64,000 nt of DNA from Primula veris (Eukaryota > Streptophyta > Magnoliopsida > Ericales > Primulaceae), in assembly GCA_963682055.1 (NCBI GenBank), contig OY821744.1, positions 23,784,967-23,848,966 of the forward strand. Direction: 5' to 3'. Positions 62,051 through 64,000 of this stretch are shown here, in pieces. Within the stretch, counting starts at the first letter, position 1. The number at the start of each line of letters is the position of its first letter. Below the pieces are notes generated by a model, which saw only the letters and a list, made by a program, of their open reading frames with translations, was not told where the DNA came from and did not search any database. The translations under genes and the position numbers were made by a program.

Positions 62051-64000
62051 GCCATAAATCCAAGAAAAAAAAATGAGGAATATTCCCTACATATGCAAGA
62101 ACATTACCTAAACCCTAAACCTGAAACCCTAAACGCTAAAACCTACAAATGTAAATAAAATGTCAAAAAACAAAAAACTCGGTAAAACCCATGTACTATA
62201 ATAGGCCATAAATCCAAGAAAAAAAATGAGGAATATTCCCTACATATGCAAGAACATTACCTAAACCCTAAACCTGAAACCCTAAACACTAAAAACAAAA
62301 CCCTAAACCCTAAAACCTATAAATATAAACAAAATGTCGATAAACAAAAAAGTCTGTAGAAACCGTGTACTATAATAGGCCATAAATCCAAGAAAAAAAT
62401 GAGGAATATTCCCTACATATGCAAGAACATTACCTAAACCCTAAACCTGAAACCGTAAACCCTAAATCCAAAACCCTAAACCTAAAACCTATAAATATAA
62501 ACAAAATGTCGATAAACAAAAAAGTCGGTAGAACCCGTGTACTATCGGCCATAAATCCAAGAAAAAAAAAATGACGAATATTCCCTACATATGCAAGAAC
62601 ATTACCTAAACCCTAAACCTGAAACCCTAAACCCTAAAACCTACAAATGTAAATAAAATGTCAAAAAACAAAAAAGTCGGTAAAACCCATGTACTATTGG
62701 CCATAAATCCAAGAAAAAAAAATGAGGAATATTCCCTACATATGCAAGAACATTACCTAAACCTTAAACCTGAAACCCTAAACCGTAAAACCTACAAATG
62801 TAAATAAAATGTCAAAAAACAAAAAAGTCGGTAAAACCCATGTACTATTGGCCATAAACCAAGAAAAAAAAATGAGGAATATTCCCTACATATGCAAGAA
62901 CATTACCTAAACCCTAAACCTGAAACCCTAAACCCTAAAACCAAAACCCTAAACCCTATAACCTATAAATATAAACAAAATGTCGATAAACAAAAAAGTC
63001 TATAGAAACCGTGTACTATAATAGGCCATAAATCCAAGAAAAAAAAATGAGGAATATTCCCTACATATGCAAGAACATTACCTAAACCCTAAACCTAAAA
63101 CCCAAAACCCTAACACCAAAACCCTAAACCCTAAATCATACAAATATAAATAAAATGTCAGAAAACAAAAAAGTCGGTAAAACCCGTGTACTATTGGCCA
63201 TAAATCCAAGAAAAAAAATGAGGAATACTCCTTACATATGCAAGAACATTACCTAAACCCTAAACCTGAAACCCTAAACCCTAAAACCTACAAATATAAA
63301 TAAAATGTCAAAAAACAAAAAAGTCGGTAAAACCCGTGTACTATTGGCCATAAATCCAAGAAAAAAAAATAAAGAATATTCCCTACATATGCAAGAACAT
63401 TATCTAAACCCTAAACCTGAAACCCTAAACCCTAAATCCAAAACCCTAAACCCTAAAACCTATTAATATAAACAAAATGTCGATAAACAAAAAAGTCGGT
63501 AGAAACCGTGTACTATAGGCCATAAATCCAAGAAAAAAAAATGAGGAATATTCCCTACATATGCAAGAACATTACCTAAACCCTAAACCTGAAACCTTAA
63601 ACCCTAAATCCAAAACCCTAAACCTAAAACCTATAAATATAAACAAAATGTCGATAAACAAAAAAGTCGGTAGAAACCGTGTACTATAGGCCATAAATCC
63701 AAGAAAAAAATTGAGGAATATTCCCTACATATGCAAGAACATTACCTAAACCCTAAACCTGAAACCCTAAACCCTAAACCCATGTACTATTGGCCATAAA
63801 TCCAAGAAAAAAAAATGAGGAATATTCCCTACATATGCAAGAACATTACCTAAACCCTAAACCTGAAACCCTAAACCGTAAAACCTACAAATATAAATAA
63901 AATGTCAAAAAACAAAAAAGTCGGTAAAACCCATGTACTATTGGCCATAAACCAAGAAAAAAAAATGAGGAATATTCCCTACATATGCAAGAACATTACC
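62051..64000 (+). repeat. Right-hand segment: Q8-P1-P3-Q1-Q2-P2, partial G cassette, junction unit
   Basis: Q8, P1, P3 with GACGAATATT near 62,573, Q1, Q2, P2 repeats the order of 1.0-1.7 kb. Next comes a G cassette missing its first two units (Q6 with TACTCC T at 63,226, Q10, P8), a P(ATTGAGG), and a fused heptamer/CCATGTAC junction near 63,776-63,786 identical to that at 14,221. Q2 closes the window, which ends inside the array. Confidence 0.75.

Larger units (their letters stand above)
1..64000 (+). repeat. Telomere-like composite satellite array, entire window
   Basis: The same 150-190 bp unit repeats from first to last base without interruption. Anchors of the form GAGGAATATTCC recur at 130, 289, 442 (GAAGAAT form), 610, 761 and 909 and continue to the end, giving a mean spacing near 160 bp and about 400 units. 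Each unit has a block of CCCTAAA-like heptamers, an A-tract core (GTC, A6, C, A6, GTCGG), a GTAC segment, GGCCATAAATCCAAG, an A7-A9 run and the anchor. All units share one orientation. The telomeric G-strand is therefore the - strand, and canonical polarity would put a chromosome end to the left. I saw no inserted element, inversion or unrelated sequence. Subtelomeric or centromeric satellite are both possible. Confidence 0.97.

Noticed and set aside
1..64000. CRISPR array
   Set aside because: Units are 150-190 bp, nearly identical throughout, with no unique spacers and no cas genes; the telomere heptamers are eukaryotic.
1..64000. Apicomplexan subtelomere (Plasmodium-type CCCTAAA/CCCTGAA telomeres)
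   Set aside because: The variant heptamer here is CCTGAAA, in a fixed place per monomer rather than mixed CCCTGAA. No subtelomeric gene families appear, and CpG-decay patterns fit plants better. Not fully excluded.
1..64000. tRNA, rRNA or other RNA genes
   Set aside because: No cloverleaf, A/B box pair or rRNA-like segment; every stretch is explained by the monomer.
1..64000. Solo LTR or helitron-derived tandem repeat
   Set aside because: No TG...CA termini, target-site duplications, primer-binding site or terminal hairpin could be tied to the monomer; an ancient transposon origin of the core cannot be tested from this window.

Overview
The whole window is one uninterrupted, head-to-tail tandem satellite array. 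I find no gene, RNA gene or transposon in it. The basic unit is a monomer of about 150-190 bp (mostly 150-175), so about 400 monomers fit in 64 kb. Each monomer joins two parts: a block of plant-type telomere-like heptamers (CCCTAAA with derivatives CCTGAAA, CCTAAAA, CCAAAAC) and an AT-rich, A-tract-rich core with the palindrome GGAATATTCC, a CATATG site and a GTAC-containing segment. All heptamers run as CCCTAAA on the + strand, so every monomer lies in the same orientation. Composition is AT-rich (about 31% GC in a hand-counted monomer) and skewed (A far above T, C far above G on +).

The CCCTAAA heptamer, satellite organisation and variant sites that look like CpG decay suggest a land plant nuclear genome, from subtelomeric or centromeric/pericentromeric heterochromatin. 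Other TTTAGGG-telomere eukaryotes (green algae, apicomplexans, dinoflagellates) are not excluded. I do not recognise the satellite by name.

There are two core families. P reads TATAAATATAAAC...GTCGATAAAC...GTAGAAACCGTGTAC; Q reads TACAAATRTAAAT...GTCAAAAAAC...GGTAAAACCCRTGTAC. Each has several diagnostic subtypes (P1-P8, Q1-Q10, my own labels) and there are P/Q hybrids. Subtypes occur in reproducible orders, forming higher-order repeats (HORs).

Layout: 1-12.9 kb holds successive copies of one HOR (spacings about 3.68, 2.26, 2.58 and 2.98 kb), including a 2.98-kb tandem duplication with a visible junction at 9,022. A five-monomer 'G cassette' follows at 12.93-13.66 kb and recurs, whole or partial, seven more times. 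14.2-26.2 kb is built of nested duplications with periods 2,895, 1,548, 1,893 and 1,306 bp. 26.2-31.3 kb has mixed HOR fragments and the longest telomere-like stretch. 33.7-40.1 kb is a 3,188-bp tandem duplication. 40.1-64 kb is a mosaic with periods 497, 5,170, 1,144 and 2,928 bp. The open reading frames present (62-115 codons, all on +) are read-through of the satellite and are not annotated as genes. The interest lies in the architecture and recombination history of the array, not in encoded functions.
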